Source of the DNA: Persea americana
Lineage: Eukaryota; Streptophyta; Magnoliopsida; Laurales; Lauraceae
DNA length: 64,000 nucleotides
Direction: 5' to 3'
NCBI GenBank assembly: GCA_029852735.1
Contig: CM056820.1
Location: forward strand, 41,341,522 to 41,405,521
The first letter of the stretch is position 1; each line of letters opens with the position of its first letter. Under the pieces are notes generated by a model. The model worked only from the letters and a program-made list of their open reading frames with translations. It searched no databases and was not told the origin of the DNA. This document shows, one piece after another, positions 50,365 through 62,594 of this stretch. The position numbers were made by a program, and so were the translations under genes.

Positions 50365-50692
50365 AGAGCCTTTGTATTTGGATGTATGGTGAATTAAAGT
50401 GAATTGAGGTGAAAGCATCAAATAAAGAGAGAACAAAATATAATGAATTATGATGGTCTTTTATTTATAGTGGCTTGATAGAAATTCTTTTTGAGCTTTT
50501 GTATGAAAAGAGGATTTTTTTTTTTTTTTATCAGTAAATGGAGAAAGGAAGTTGCTTTTTTACACTTCTTTTAAAAAAATAATTTAAATTTATATACCTT
50601 TTATGTAACTCTCTATTTTACATCATCAAAGTAACAACGATCTTACCTCATTTTACTTCAATTCACCTTACTTGCATTCTTTACCTGCCCTC
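50365..50692. mobile_element. Candidate MITE with about 30-bp inverted arms
   Basis: GGTGAATTAAAGTGAATTGA at 50388 pairs with TTTTACTTCAATTCACC ending near 50669. About 250 bp of AT-rich DNA lies between. Outer ends are not well defined and no target-site duplication was recognised. Confidence 0.5.
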
Positions 50693-51495
50693 TTAAATTT
50701 TCGGGTGAACAACTCCGAAGGTACAGAGCTGTTGTACAACAGATGAGGCAAGATTCAATTGGTAAATAGGTTACAAGGTTCCTACCTCTCTACAAATCGT
50801 ACGCAGATCATAATATAAAAGTCCTTCAGTGGGTGGAAAATCTATTACGTTAGTGAATGTGACGCGTTTAATTCCTAATTAAGTACGCACTACCCGACAA
50901 ACGTTGCAATATAACATCTCTCTCCAAACGCCCAAACAGTCTGTCGCTGGGGGATCCCAATTCCGAAAGCTAAAATGACAAGATAGAATATGAATCCAAC
51001 CCATCTGCTGGGCCCACAGAAGACACAATTCTACATGTTGAATGGTCGGATATGACTTATGAATAGTCTTGTGCTGATTATTGATGGATTGAATTCGAAT
51101 ATGTTTTGTTCATGAATTAAGAATACGCAACATGGATTAAGACTAGGCAACACGGATTTACTATAAAAAAAAGTGAATTAAGAATAGGCAACATAGATTT
51201 TTTTTCTACAAAGTTGGGACGCTTGTTATGAGTTTGTGAAACTACCTATCCACATAAGGATCGATCTCTGCACGCCTATGTAAGGTGAGATGTCTCTTTT
51301 CACCCGCATATTGTGATTGTCAAACAAAATTGATGCTGGGAATAAGTTATCCATTTATTTGGATGCCTCTCATGAGATTGGTATGATAATGGTCTCCTAT
51401 GATCATGCTACATATAGTTTATATGCAGTTTGGCTTGTGGAGCGTACTTGATGCAAGTTTATCGAAAGGGAGGAGAGTAGAAAGAAAGGACCATT

Positions 51496-51516
51496 TATAT
51501 ATATATATATATATAT
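51496..51516. repeat. TA microsatellite next to family C copy 3
   Basis: A 21-bp TA tract followed within 30 bp by family C sequence. Confidence 0.9.
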
Positions 51517-51545
51517 GTACAAGTGGGATTAGCCCCACCAAATTA

Positions 51546-51620
51546 ACATAGCCCTTAATTTAACAACCTTAAATTTAATAGCCTCTTAATTAAAAATTTC
51601 TTGATACAGGCTCATAGTAT
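51546..51620. repeat. Dispersed repeat family C, copy 3
   Basis: ATAGCCCTTAATTTAACAAC followed by AATAGCCTCTTAATT and TTTCTTGATAC resembles the other two copies, more weakly. Confidence 0.4.
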
Positions 51621-51869
51621 CCACAAACCAACAACATATTTAAGTTTACTGTAGAAGCACATAGGATCACACGACATTAAATATGCATACAGAGAGGGAG
51701 GGAGAGAGAGGCTCGTGATGCCAGTGTAATTTTCTTCATGTGCGCATATTTTGGTTACAATAATAATGTAATTCTTTTCAAGTGAATTGACTGAACTTAA
51801 TTGTCTTCATAAACAAACAGATAATAGAACAATCATACGGCAATCAAGTTCTGCAATTGTCCCTACCAT

Positions 51870-51898
51870 AATAAATAAATAAATAAATAAATAAATAA
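51870..51898. repeat. TAAA tetranucleotide microsatellite
   Basis: About seven units of AAAT/TAAA in a row. Confidence 0.95.
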
Positions 51899-52869
51899 GT
51901 CCTCACTCTGGATGTCATGTTCTACTCAAAATATTAGTATTATGATGCTAAGTCATGCTCACCTCAAGGCTCTGTGGGTCACACACACTTAGTGCAACAA
52001 CATCTCATCTATAGCACTCAAATTGTGGGAGTTACTAGGAATTCCTGCCACTAAAAGAATGGCCAAGAAAAGATAATGATAAACAGCCCAAATTCAGCAT
52101 GAATTAAAGCTCCATGGTTAGGTTCATGCTTTGAGAATAAAATGCTTATCTCACTCTTAATTATCAGAGCTTGATCTAGGCCTAAGCGTAGAAGCAGGTT
52201 TTAAAAGAATACAGTTTCTTGATCCATGTCCACTTGTGGGACATATATAACGTGTATAACACATTGATAGATAGGACCCCAATCTCTTCTGACTCAACTG
52301 TGGAATGGATTTCCACAGGTTTGGGCCCCACTACCAAACCCATGTGCGTCCGTATAGGCCTTAAAACCCCCTTGAAATCATCTACATTCGCACTGCTACA
52401 AATGTACTTGGAAAGGTAAAACAATTTGTCCTGAACCCATCTGATATTCGGGCAGTATATGTTCTTCTGTTGGATGTGATACACATGCTCGTCCCCACTA
52501 AAGAAGTTTCAAAGCCTCTGCACCATACACGTTTCAAAAACCACATGTGCATACAACCAAAACTGGTACCTTAGATCTTGTGGTCATAATGGACTCTATA
52601 ATGGGTGATTTCGTCCTAAAAAAAAACTAAGAAAGTATGCATACATGAATTTCTGGAGATGAAAAGTGAAAAGAAAAGCAAAGAAAACAGATCCCAAGCT
52701 CCTGGTACATAAATCTTACACTGATTCATTTTTTTAGAAGTAGAAGCCAGTCCTATCAAAAGAAAAAAGAAAAAAAAAAAAAAAAAAAAAAGTAGAAACC
52801 AGCTCAGCTAATAGAGCCCTAGACATGGACTGCAGACCAACTGTCATTAATTTCCCATGCAATTACACA

Positions 52870-52876
52870 TATAAAA
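52870..52876 (+). promoter_or_regulatory. TATA box of the pectinesterase gene
   Basis: TATAAAA 140 bp upstream of the ATG, with a CT-rich leader (52880-52965) following. Good position and motif. Confidence 0.6.
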
Positions 52877-53009
52877 CCTCAATATCCTCTCCATTTCTCC
52901 TTCACCATCATTTTCTCATTTTCATCCCCAATTTGCCCTCTCCCCTCTCTCCCATTCACATTCTCTTTTGATCACTCACTCACAGCTGAAACTTCAAACA
53001 TACAATACA

Positions 53010-56000
53010 ATGGGGTATGGCAGGCTCGGATCCTCCGAGTCATTCCGTTCGGTTACCGAACCTGCATCCAACCCTTCAAATTCCTCTAAAAAGAGGAAGC
53101 TGCTGGTACTGGGTTTAATTGCTTTCATCTTCCTCTTAGCTTCGGGTGTGTCCGCTGCAATTCTGATTCGGATACGAACCAGAGGCTCGGGCGTGTCGGA
53201 GCCTATAATTAATAAGGCTCCGACACAAGCTATATCCCGAGCCTGTGGTAAGACTCGGTATCCGGACCTGTGTGTCAACTCGCTCGTCGACTTCCCCGGG
53301 GCAATGGAAGCCGGCGAGCGGGATCTCGTCCACATCTCCGTCAACATGACGCTGCAGCGCATCGGGCAGGCGCTCTACGGCGCCTCGTCCTTCACCAATC
53401 TGCCGATGGAGGGGCGCATGCGCGCTGCCTACGAGGACTGCTTGGAGCTGCTCGACGACTCCGTCGACCAGCTCGGGCAGTCGCTCACCGCCGTAGCGCC
53501 GCCCGCGGAGGCGGCTGGCGGCGCTGGGTCGACGGACGACGTGCTGACGTGGCTGAGCGCGGCTCTCACGAATCAGGACACTTGCCAGGAGGGGCTGGCT
53601 GACGTCAACGGGACGGTGAAGGACGAGGTGGCGGGGCAGATGAAGGATCTGATGGAGCTCGTGAGCAATTGCCTTGCGATTTTTGCGTCGACGAGCGCCG
53701 GACAGGATTTTGCCGGAGTGCCGATCCAGCACCGGCGGCTGATGGCGGAGGGGGAGATTTTCCGGTTGGAGAATGATGGTTTTCCTGAGTGGATGTCGAG
53801 GGAGGAGAGGAGGTTGTTGCAGGCTCCGCCGGCGGCGATACAGGCGGACATCGTGGTGTCGAAGGACGGGAACGGGACGCATAAGACGATCGCGGAGGCG
53901 ATAGAAGCGGCGCCTGAGAATAGTAAACGCCGCACTGTGATTTACGTCAAGGCCGGATGGTAATTAATTAGCCGACCTCTTCTTTTCGGCCTTTTCAATT
54001 TTGGGACCCACATTCCATCACCGACACTCTTGTGATCGTACAGTGGTACATCGATCACATCCAAATTACGGAAATGTCACTCCTCTTTCTGTAAAATTAC
54101 CAGAAAAACCTAGACCACCCCCTAAATTTTGCTTGTAGCTCTCAATTGGATCTTCATCCCTTATTCCACTTGTCCAGGGTTATTCTAAATGGATCAATCA
54201 CAGTACACCACGTGAATAAAAATTTATAAAATTTTTAATTTTAATAAAATGAAAAACAATGGGATATGATTTTTTGTCAACTTATCGTGAATTCTCTATT
54301 CACGTTGAGAATATATCAAGTGCAATAGATAATTTGGACTCAACTCTGAAACTACAAGTGAAAATTTGGAGAAATAGTATGCATGGCCGTCCACGGACAG
54401 GAGTTTTTAAAGGTTTTATAAATTTTAATTAATTTTCCTAAAATTGTTCAGATATTCTTTTCATGAGAGTGGAAGAGTATCTTCACTTCCAGATAAATAT
54501 CTTGTGTTTCTCAGAACATCTTCATTTTTCTCAAGTATTTGCAAGTCCATTGGACCCACAAGAAACACAGCTACACCAAAGAGGAACCCATCTTTTCTCT
54601 TCCTTGGCTTTACACAAGACTACTCCAAGCTTTTGACTCCCAAGGAAAATGCATGGGAGGGCCCAATTTCAGAGAATTTTCTCATATAGTAGATATGATG
54701 GAACCCACTGCATTGAATGCTTGAGATCCGATCTAACCACATCAAATCTTTAACTATTCATCTCCAATTTACCCTTAGAATTTTGAAGTTATTTTCAATA
54801 TGAGTAAGTGAGATTTGTTGATATTGGATGCAGGTATGACGAGAATGTGAAGGTTGGGAGGAAGAAGACAAATCTGATGTTTATAGGAGATGGGAAGGGC
54901 AAAACGGTAATTCAAGGATCGCGGTACAAATCCGAGACCTATACGACGTTTCACACCGCCACTTTCGGTAATTGTCTCCTTCTCTTTTTTACCACCTTTT
55001 TCTCTCAAGTCTCTTTCGGTCTTTCCTCTCGTTTTCCGCTTTTTATTTTTTACTTTGTTTACACTGATTGACTCGTTACCGTTTTATTGTTTTCTGTTAT
55101 TTTTACCGACCAACAGCTCTGTCGCCTCCATTAAAAGGAGGAATGGGCTTTTCACTTACTTCCCAGTTGCAGAGAGATTTGAAGTGTAGCTGTTCTTCTT
55201 TTTTTAGTGATAAAATGATGTGGGTCTCCCTAGGTCCTTTACCCAATAGGATTAGGACCCTAGGTGGTGGCTGCAGGGGTGTACCTGCAGATGTGGTTAT
55301 GGGGGAAGTGGCCTCCAAAAACTGGCATGAAAATCTTAGATCCCTTTCAAAAATCAACATGAAAATTTCAAATCCACCCTGAAATCCCAAAATGCGAATT
55401 TTGGGTTTGTCCACAAAATCTAATTACTTGTTTGCATCCACCCTTTTCAAATGAAAATTTTGGATCCATCATAGATCCTCTTAGGCTCGGTCTCATTAGA
55501 TCTGAAGGGATTCACGTAAAACTGCAGAGTTTTTCTTCTTTTTTTTCAACATTGATACTTAAACTCATGAACTCTCGCCCACACCCTTTTGCTCGTGCAA
55601 CCTTGTCCTCAATTGTCTAATTTATCTATTCGCTAAATATATATAAATTCTCTCTTATCATATGGGATGTGGCAAAATTTTACTCTAATAAGAAATTATC
55701 CCACCATTTATTCCACCATATAGAGTAGATTCACACTATAATTAACTTGGCTTTTTGTTAATATCTCTTCTCAAGTTATTTCTAAACAATAATTTGTATT
55801 GGAGCAAAGTTCTACCATATTTGTATAAGAGAGTATTTATCTTGAGCGGTTTAAATTTCTAATGAGTAGACTCCACTGTACAATTTCACCTGCATGGAAA
55901 ACACCTTCCAACTCTGCTGCGGGCTCTACCACATCTGGTTACAGATTTGACATGACTCTTTTCGACCACTTGCATAGTAAAGTTCTGATTGGATATTGGT

Positions 56001-57068
56001 CCTCATTTGTAGCAAACTATGTTATTACATGACCATCCATTTTGATGTAAATGTAAAATAGTATTTTTTATGTGAACTGACCGTGACAACTGAACGGCAT
56101 TGAAAGGTATTTGTATTGATAACTACCAGGTAGACATTGCCATCACCAATTGTAGGATCCTGTCCAAATTACACTAGTTAATGTCATTTACACTAGTGTG
56201 TCCCATGTTTTAGCCCTGGAACCCGATTCAACTAGCGGTTGATTCTAATTGAACTATGGCAGAGGAAATGGTTGAACCATGCTGTGACATGCAGCAGTTG
56301 TATTGAACTGAGTCTGCTTTGAAATCTACCCAGTTTTGAATCACTTTCTTCTCCTTCCATCCCCCTTCAGCGGCGACCGGAGCTGGATTCATTGCCCGGG
56401 ATATAACCTTCCAGAACAGGGCTGGCCCAGCCAAGCACCAGGCCGTGGCCCTTCGAATAGGCGCCGATCACGCAGTGGTCTACCACTGCAGTGTCATTGG
56501 GTACCAAGACACCCTCTACGTGCACTCGCAGCGCCAATTCTACAGAGAAGTTGATGTCTATGGCACTGTTGATTTCATCTTTGGCAATGCTGCAGTAGTC
56601 TTGCAGAAGTGCAACCTGTATGCTCGCAAGCCCATGCCCTCCCAGAAGAACACCATCACGGCCCAAAACCGCAAGGACCCCAACCAGAACACTGGCATCT
56701 CCATCCACAACTGCCAGATCTTGCCAGCCTCAGACCTCGTGCCCGTCAAGTCCAGCTACCCGACGTATCTGGGCCGTCCATGGAAGCTCTACTCGCGAAC
56801 CGTCTACCTGCTATCCTACATGGGAGACCACATAAACCCGGCTGGGTGGCTTGAATGGAATGGTAACTTTGCCCTTGACACCTTGTACTATGGGGAGTAC
56901 ATGAATGATGGGCCTGGTGGGGCGGTCGGGAAACGGGTGAGGTGGCCCGGTTATAGGGTCATCACCTCGCCCGTGGAGGCCAGCAAGTTCACCGTCGGGC
57001 AGTTCATCTTCGGGTCTTCATGGCTACCTTCCACCGGAGTCGCCTTTGTGTCCGGTTTGACCGTTTAA
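53010..57068 (+). CDS. PME: Pectinesterase with N-terminal inhibitor-like pro-domain (three exons)
   Basis: Removes methyl esters from wall homogalacturonan. Exons 53010-53959, 54834-54967 and 56371-57068 join in phase to 1782 nt, 593 aa. A signal anchor lies at residues 31-53. The PMEI-like pro-domain (about 75-235) keeps its four cysteines (C79, C88, C144, C192). Two subtilase-type processing motifs follow, RRLM at 242-245 and RRLL at 267-270; the mature enzyme begins near 280. Active-site residues are all present: GWYDE, Q385 (QAVAL), Q407-D408 (GYQDTL), D429 (DFIFG), R497 and W499 (LGRPW). The start is the first ATG after the TATA box. The open frame continues upstream to a TTG at 52968, but that is not a plausible start. 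The enzyme should be active after cleavage in the Golgi and secreted. Exon 1 is strikingly GC-rich. Confidence 0.95.
53960..54833 (+). other. Pectinesterase intron 1
   Basis: 0.87-kb AT-rich intron, GTAATT donor and TGCAG acceptor; the join makes TGG in KAGWYDEN. Sharp drop in GC from exon 1. No other feature. Confidence 0.85.
54968..56370 (+). other. Pectinesterase intron 2
   Basis: 1.40-kb AT-rich intron ending CCCTTCAG. No element or RNA gene recognised. Confidence 0.85.
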
Positions 57069-60000
57069 CATAATGTGTTTATAATTATGTCTTATTCGGC
57101 TAAGTGTTTATTTGGGCCACTATTAGAAACCCGGCAACCTTGTCTATATTTCCATTTTTTGTTTTGTTTTATAGGATAGGATGAATAATCCAGGAGGAGA
57201 GTGAGCGGAGTTAAGTCACATCTACAGCTCACCCTTGGTTTCTAATTCTTCTGATTCTGTAATTGCCTCAAAAGGGGAGGGGGAAAAGAACCTTTCTTTT
57301 AAGGGGTGACTATATGTATACCGTTGTCATATGTTCCTCATTTGCTAGTAATATTTCATTACTGGGTACATTTGTGTCTCAACAATCTCTCCAACTGTGG
57401 AAGTCAAAATGCTCGAGTGCTGGGATTTTTGCCACCAGCAGCATTTGTTACTTGTTAGAGAAAGAATAGACAGATTAAAAACAGATTAATAAATGGCAAG
57501 TTTGATCTGTACTTCGAGAAACTTGTGAATATTGACCAATCCAAACCATTTAATTTGTGGTCTGCGGGCCCCAAATGCACGGTTGTGATGTTGGACATGT
57601 TATTGATGAGAGTGGTTGAGAAGGAGAAAAAACCTAGTCACAAGTTTCTCTAGTTCTCTCTTGTTTTACCGTAGTCGTTACGTAAAATCCATCCTTCCTT
57701 TGCAAAAGTCAAGATAGGCAGAATATCATGATGTTTCGAAAGAGGAGGAAGACAGCTTACCATTGAAAAAGATAGCTAGAGGTGACTAGTCGGCTCTATC
57801 CAATACCACGTGCTAAATGGGCCATCAATCTGATGATAATGGTCCCCTCATAGATCTAATGATGGTCTCCTCGTAGATCTAGTGTTAAATGGGCTAGTTT
57901 GGTATTTTACTAATATAGTAAAAGTCAAGTAAAACCTCTATTTTTCAGGCAATATGTCACATCAAAAGCATTTTAATTCAAAACCCCCTTCCACTTTTTT
58001 CAAAAGAAGTAAAAAATCAACCACCTTTATCCACTAAAATATAAAAAAGAGTCTAATTTTCTAAATAAAAAGTAAAAAAGATTCCATAACAAACAACTAA
58101 AAGAGAAGTTACTAAACTAACCCTAAAGGGGGAGAGTTGGAGTCGACCATTTTGTTAAAAAGTACAAATTCCCAAGTTGGGAGAAAAGGAATTTTTCATG
58201 AAAAGATCAACAACAAGACAACTAGGAGTGGAGCATCTTACGATGGTAAAGGGACAAAAGGGAAATGCCATAGTCGATGTGGGCTAGTGGACCGTGCTTT
58301 TTTGAATGGTGGAATGAGCTCTGATGGAGAGCATTATCCATGGAATAGACTCATGGATAGCAACATGATAGGGAAATGCATCAGGTATTGATTTAGTACT
58401 TTCATTTAAATAAAAACAAAAACAAATAAACAAACATTGATTTGGTACGCAGCCACCCATGGCTCAATCCTCCATTGCAGGAGGGGAGTAAATTGTAAGC
58501 TAGGATTTTAAAAAATATGACAAGTGGCTTTGTGGGTCCCATCAAACGTATGGGATATAAAAGGGCTTTTTTTTTATCCAAGTCATCCTCATAAAAAAAA
58601 AAAAAAAAAAAAAGGTGTAAGATCTGTCAACTTATCCTATCTAAGATTATGAAATTGAGATGTTACAAAATCAAACCTGAACCCAAGCCTCACAAAGGAT
58701 CCACCGTTTTGCTTTCCTGCTGGTCACTTAACAACTGATCCACTTATTATGAGTGGTGGTCTGCGACTGCTTTAGGGAGGGGATGCTTTTCTAAGAAGAG
58801 ATGCCCTTTTAGTGGGTTCCGTCTGATTGAATGACATTCAAGGGAGAATGTGCTAATGGAAAGGTTTGGTTGTAGATTAGTAGAATATGAGATATTAAGC
58901 CAATCAAATAATCCACGACCTGGGCGTTCAGTTTACTGAGTTCAGTGACTACACCATACAACTGTCCTGTTAATCCCCGACCTGGGTGTTCAATTTCCGG
59001 AGTTTAGTGACTACACCATACAACTTTGTCCTGACTACACCATATAACTTGGCTGTGATAAAATCAGCATCACCATCAAAGCCTTGTCCCAACTCAGTTA
59101 GTGTGAACTGTATGTTTTCAAAGGGTGCCCCACTAATTTATCATTTCAGTAATCACAATTAGGTGTAATAGATCTGAACACCCTGTTTTTCATTTCACAC
59201 ATGACATAGGATACCATTTGCTACCAAGACTCCAGTACCAACCCAAAAGCTTAAGATCATAGATAGAGGGCCCAAACAGGTACACATGAAGCCTTGCCAA
59301 CGGTGTTATTTAAGCGATGTGAGATGTACAGTTGGCGTTACTTAGGAGATGTGAGATGTGCAGTTTTACTTCAAACATTTAACCAAAACTCAATTTCGAA
59401 CAAAAGTGACCCACGTTAGTAGTAGGGCCGCAGAGAGAGAGAGAGGACTCCATTATTGTATCTTTGTTGACTGGTCCCGATTGAGTCCCATACAGATTGA
59501 GTCCCATAGACCCTATTCAAAGGTCAGACTGCACGGGGTCGAGTCTCCAAAAGGACAACCCAGAGACCGGGCCTGCCTGTTTCATAGATAAGGCCAGCCC
59601 TGATGGATGTGTGCCATGTAATAATAAGCCACCATCTGGGCCTGGTCTTGCAACTATCAACTGAGCAAGTACGATCTGGTGAGCCCGGCCAAAAATGCTG
59701 ATGGGACCCGTATTTACATTTACATATACTGAAAAGGTTTAATGCAAATGAGTTGGATGAACAAAAGGACCAACCACAGATATATCGACTACAACAAAAA
59801 ACTTTTCAGTTTTACCATATCATATGATCAAAATCCATATATATATACAAACTGATCCGGAAAGAAGCCCGGTTGAACTGAAGATGTGATATACAGGTGC
59901 ATAGAAGTTGAGCATAATATAAGAAAAACCAAAATCCTCCTATTTCTATCTTAGAAAGCCTAATGCACAATTTCTCTGGTCAGCTTCACAAAACTGGAAC

Positions 60001-60254
60001 ACGAAGAGGTTCCGCGGGCAATTATCTTTTGCTTATCTCTGAAACCTGGCTTGATATGCGAGAGTGAGATTGCAACAGCTATGGTATTTGTTCATAATGA
60101 AAACATGCAAACAGGCCTTTGAAGGTCTTTTCAAGAACCAACAAAGCAAATAAACCACCGTGCCTTAAGCATGCGAATGCCAGTCACACCAGGAATGTTG
60201 GTCGATGTGCCTCCACTTTCAGTAAGAGAGAGTTGGACAACATATGTGTGTCTC
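57069..60254. other. Convergent intergenic region between the pectinesterase and CBL genes
   Basis: Holds both 3' UTRs (pectinesterase from the left, CBL from the right). It also has a tandem repeat at 58916-59049 and a 20-bp A run near 58592. No further gene could be supported. Confidence 0.65.
58916..59049. repeat. Tandem duplication, 62-bp period, two copies plus a partial third
   Basis: CGACCTGGGYGTTCARTTT starts at 58916 and 58978, each ending GACTACACCATACAACT. A partial third copy (CTGACTACACCATATAACT) ends at 59049. Confidence 0.85.
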
Positions 60255-62558
60255 CTAGGCCATTATATCTGAATCTTCAACTTCCGAGTTCAACACAAAG
60301 CTGGGAAATGCAATTGTTATGTCCCTGGAAAATGATAATTCAAAGTTGGAAGTAGCTCAGAAATCTCCCAAGTCCCAACAGGTAAAGCACACCAAATACC
60401 AGCACATATTTCTTTCAAAAAGAAGAAAATACTAATTCTGCCATCCCAATCCTAACTGAAATCTGAAATAGTATTGATCAATTTGGTCATTGTTCTCTTG
60501 ATGTTTGAAGGATATAGCAAAATAAATAATAAATAAAAACAAGAACAAAGCATTGCCAAACAAACAATAAAGAGAATTCACTGCAATTGCTAATATCATC
60601 TGAGAAGAGTAAACATATCCTTAAGTCTGAATCATCCTAGTCTCCTCTTAACAAGTGTAGGAGTCAACTTTGCTTCATCCAACCCATTTACATCAAACAC
60701 CCCACTCTTTCACTCTTTATAGGCAACACCAGCCTAAATTTTACTCCAATTGGAGTAATCTATTGAGTTAATCCGATTTGAAAGATATAATCACATTTTT
60801 AACATGTGATCCACCCATAGTAAAAATCATTCCATTTTTAGTAAAATTATAACCAGTGCTCATACCTGATGTGAATGGGATGAATAGAGGAAAGGTGAGC
60901 CCCACACAGCCACACCTATTAAACATGTGGTCAAAACTCTAGACAGTCCTGATGTCAGGAATCAGGAAATGATAATTTCTCACCCAAATAATATTGAGAA
61001 AAAAAAAAAAACCATGCATTTACATTAAAGAACTAGCATGCAACTGTCAAATGGAAGGGGAGGAAAAATAAATCTGCAGAAAACAAGAGCCATGCATGGG
61101 TATATAATATATATGCTACAGCTAGTATCAACCCTATGTCCCCATCTTTCATAGATGTATCTCTATTCAGAAAGGTGTCTACCTATGATCAAGCTAGCCC
61201 AACTTCTTCACGTTATTCAACTCAATGATCTTCCGAGTGGAGTCAAGGTTTTGGATTACTTAAAGTCTTAAATACAGGTTAGATTCCAAATGGATGACCA
61301 TGAAAATTAGAATTTGATTTTCTAGCATTTCAAGAGATTCTGATTAAAAAGACTAATATCAGAATTCAGTACGGGTGCACAGCCCAACCGCAAAATAGAT
61401 GCATTCTGCTTCCTAAGTCTTCAGTAAAACCTATGACCTGTACTTCTGTTTCAACAGTTTCATGGGTTTATTATCTTACACCAGTAGAGTAACACCCAGA
61501 GATCTCAAAAAGGCTGGCAGAACTTACATGCACAACATGATGTTGAAATACATACACCCATGCACATCATTTCCCACAATAAAAGTTTAACCCCATGATT
61601 CAAGCGAGGGCCGGCTTTACCATGAAGCAAGGAAAGCCCTTGCCTTAGGCCCCCAAAAATATGGCCCCAATATGCAAAACATAAGGCCCCATAATAGCAA
61701 CTGGCATCTTTTCAAATTCCAAAACAACAACTGACATCCTTTTATTTCTCCCTAAAAATAAGGCCCCATAATAACTCTCTCGAGAAGATACAATCAAGAT
61801 CTTTATTTCCTCTTGCCTAACCAATTCTCCCGATCACCCACCGCAGAACCAGGCCATTTCTCTCCCTCCCTCCATACATATATATATAGGAGATGCTCCT
61901 ATGAAATATATCTCTTACCTTACTATGAGAGATAAGGTGGGGGCCCTCACATTTAATATCCAATGCCAACAACTTGGATGTGAGGGCCCCCACCTTATCT
62001 CTCATAATAAGGTGAGAGATGCTCTCCCATATATATATATATATATATATTTTGCCTTTCTCTGTCCACTTTAAAAAGGTTTGACCAATGCTTGAAGCTT
62101 TAGCTTCCGAGAGAGTTGTGACTTAATTACTAATAGCAAAACATAAGGCCCTATAATAGCAACTGCAATCTTTTCAAATTCCAAAAAAAAAAACAACTGA
62201 CTTAATTAGTAATTTTGCATCACAAAAAGCAAGAAAAATAGATTTTAAATAAAATATTTATAATAATATTAAAAAATAAAAAAAGGCCTCATTTAGGATT
62301 TTTGCTTCAGGCCTCAAATTGTCTTGAGCCGGCTCTGTGCAAGCCCAAAACATGAACCCTATCTCACTATATGAACAACACACAAGATTTACACAAAGCT
62401 GCACACACAACAAATAGCAAAAGTTCTAACTTTTTAAAACTTACTTCAAATACGGAAGTGTCATGTTCTTCAACAAAGATGGGTTTCGTGCTACAAATTC
62501 CTTCCACTCTTCCCGATCAATTTTCCCATCTCCATTTAAATCTGCCTTACTAAAGGTC

Positions 62559-62594
<36 letters not shown>

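Larger units (their letters stand above)
50693..52869. other. Gene-free DNA upstream of the pectinesterase gene
   Basis: Contains a TA tract (51496-51516) with family C copy 3 on its right, a TAAA tetranucleotide repeat (51870-51898) and an A-rich run (52761-52791). The last few hundred bases are the presumptive pectinesterase promoter region. Confidence 0.6.
61606..62337. mobile_element. Non-autonomous hAT-like element, copy 2, in the last CBL intron
   Basis: 732 bp starting GAGGGCCGGCTTTACCATG and ending CTTGAGCCGGCTCTG, matching copy 1 at 36452-36959 over most of its length. It is longer mainly because it contains the family-A element at 61889-62028, and because of some extra GGCCCC-rich text near its left end. 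Flanks ATTCAAGC (left) and GTGCAAGC (right) agree at 6 of 8 positions, compatible with a decayed 8-bp hAT duplication. No transposase. Confidence 0.8.

Noticed and set aside
50365..50692. Calling this inverted-repeat segment a specific MITE superfamily
   Set aside because: No target-site duplication and ragged ends; kept only as a candidate MITE.
52968..53009. Upstream extension of the pectinesterase frame
   Set aside because: The codon at 52968 is TTG; the first ATG in frame and after the TATA box is 53010.
53136..53882. Long antisense open frame (about 248 codons) opposite pectinesterase exon 1
   Set aside because: It is a by-product of the high GC content of the real exon; its composition is Arg/His/Pro-rich with no family resemblance.
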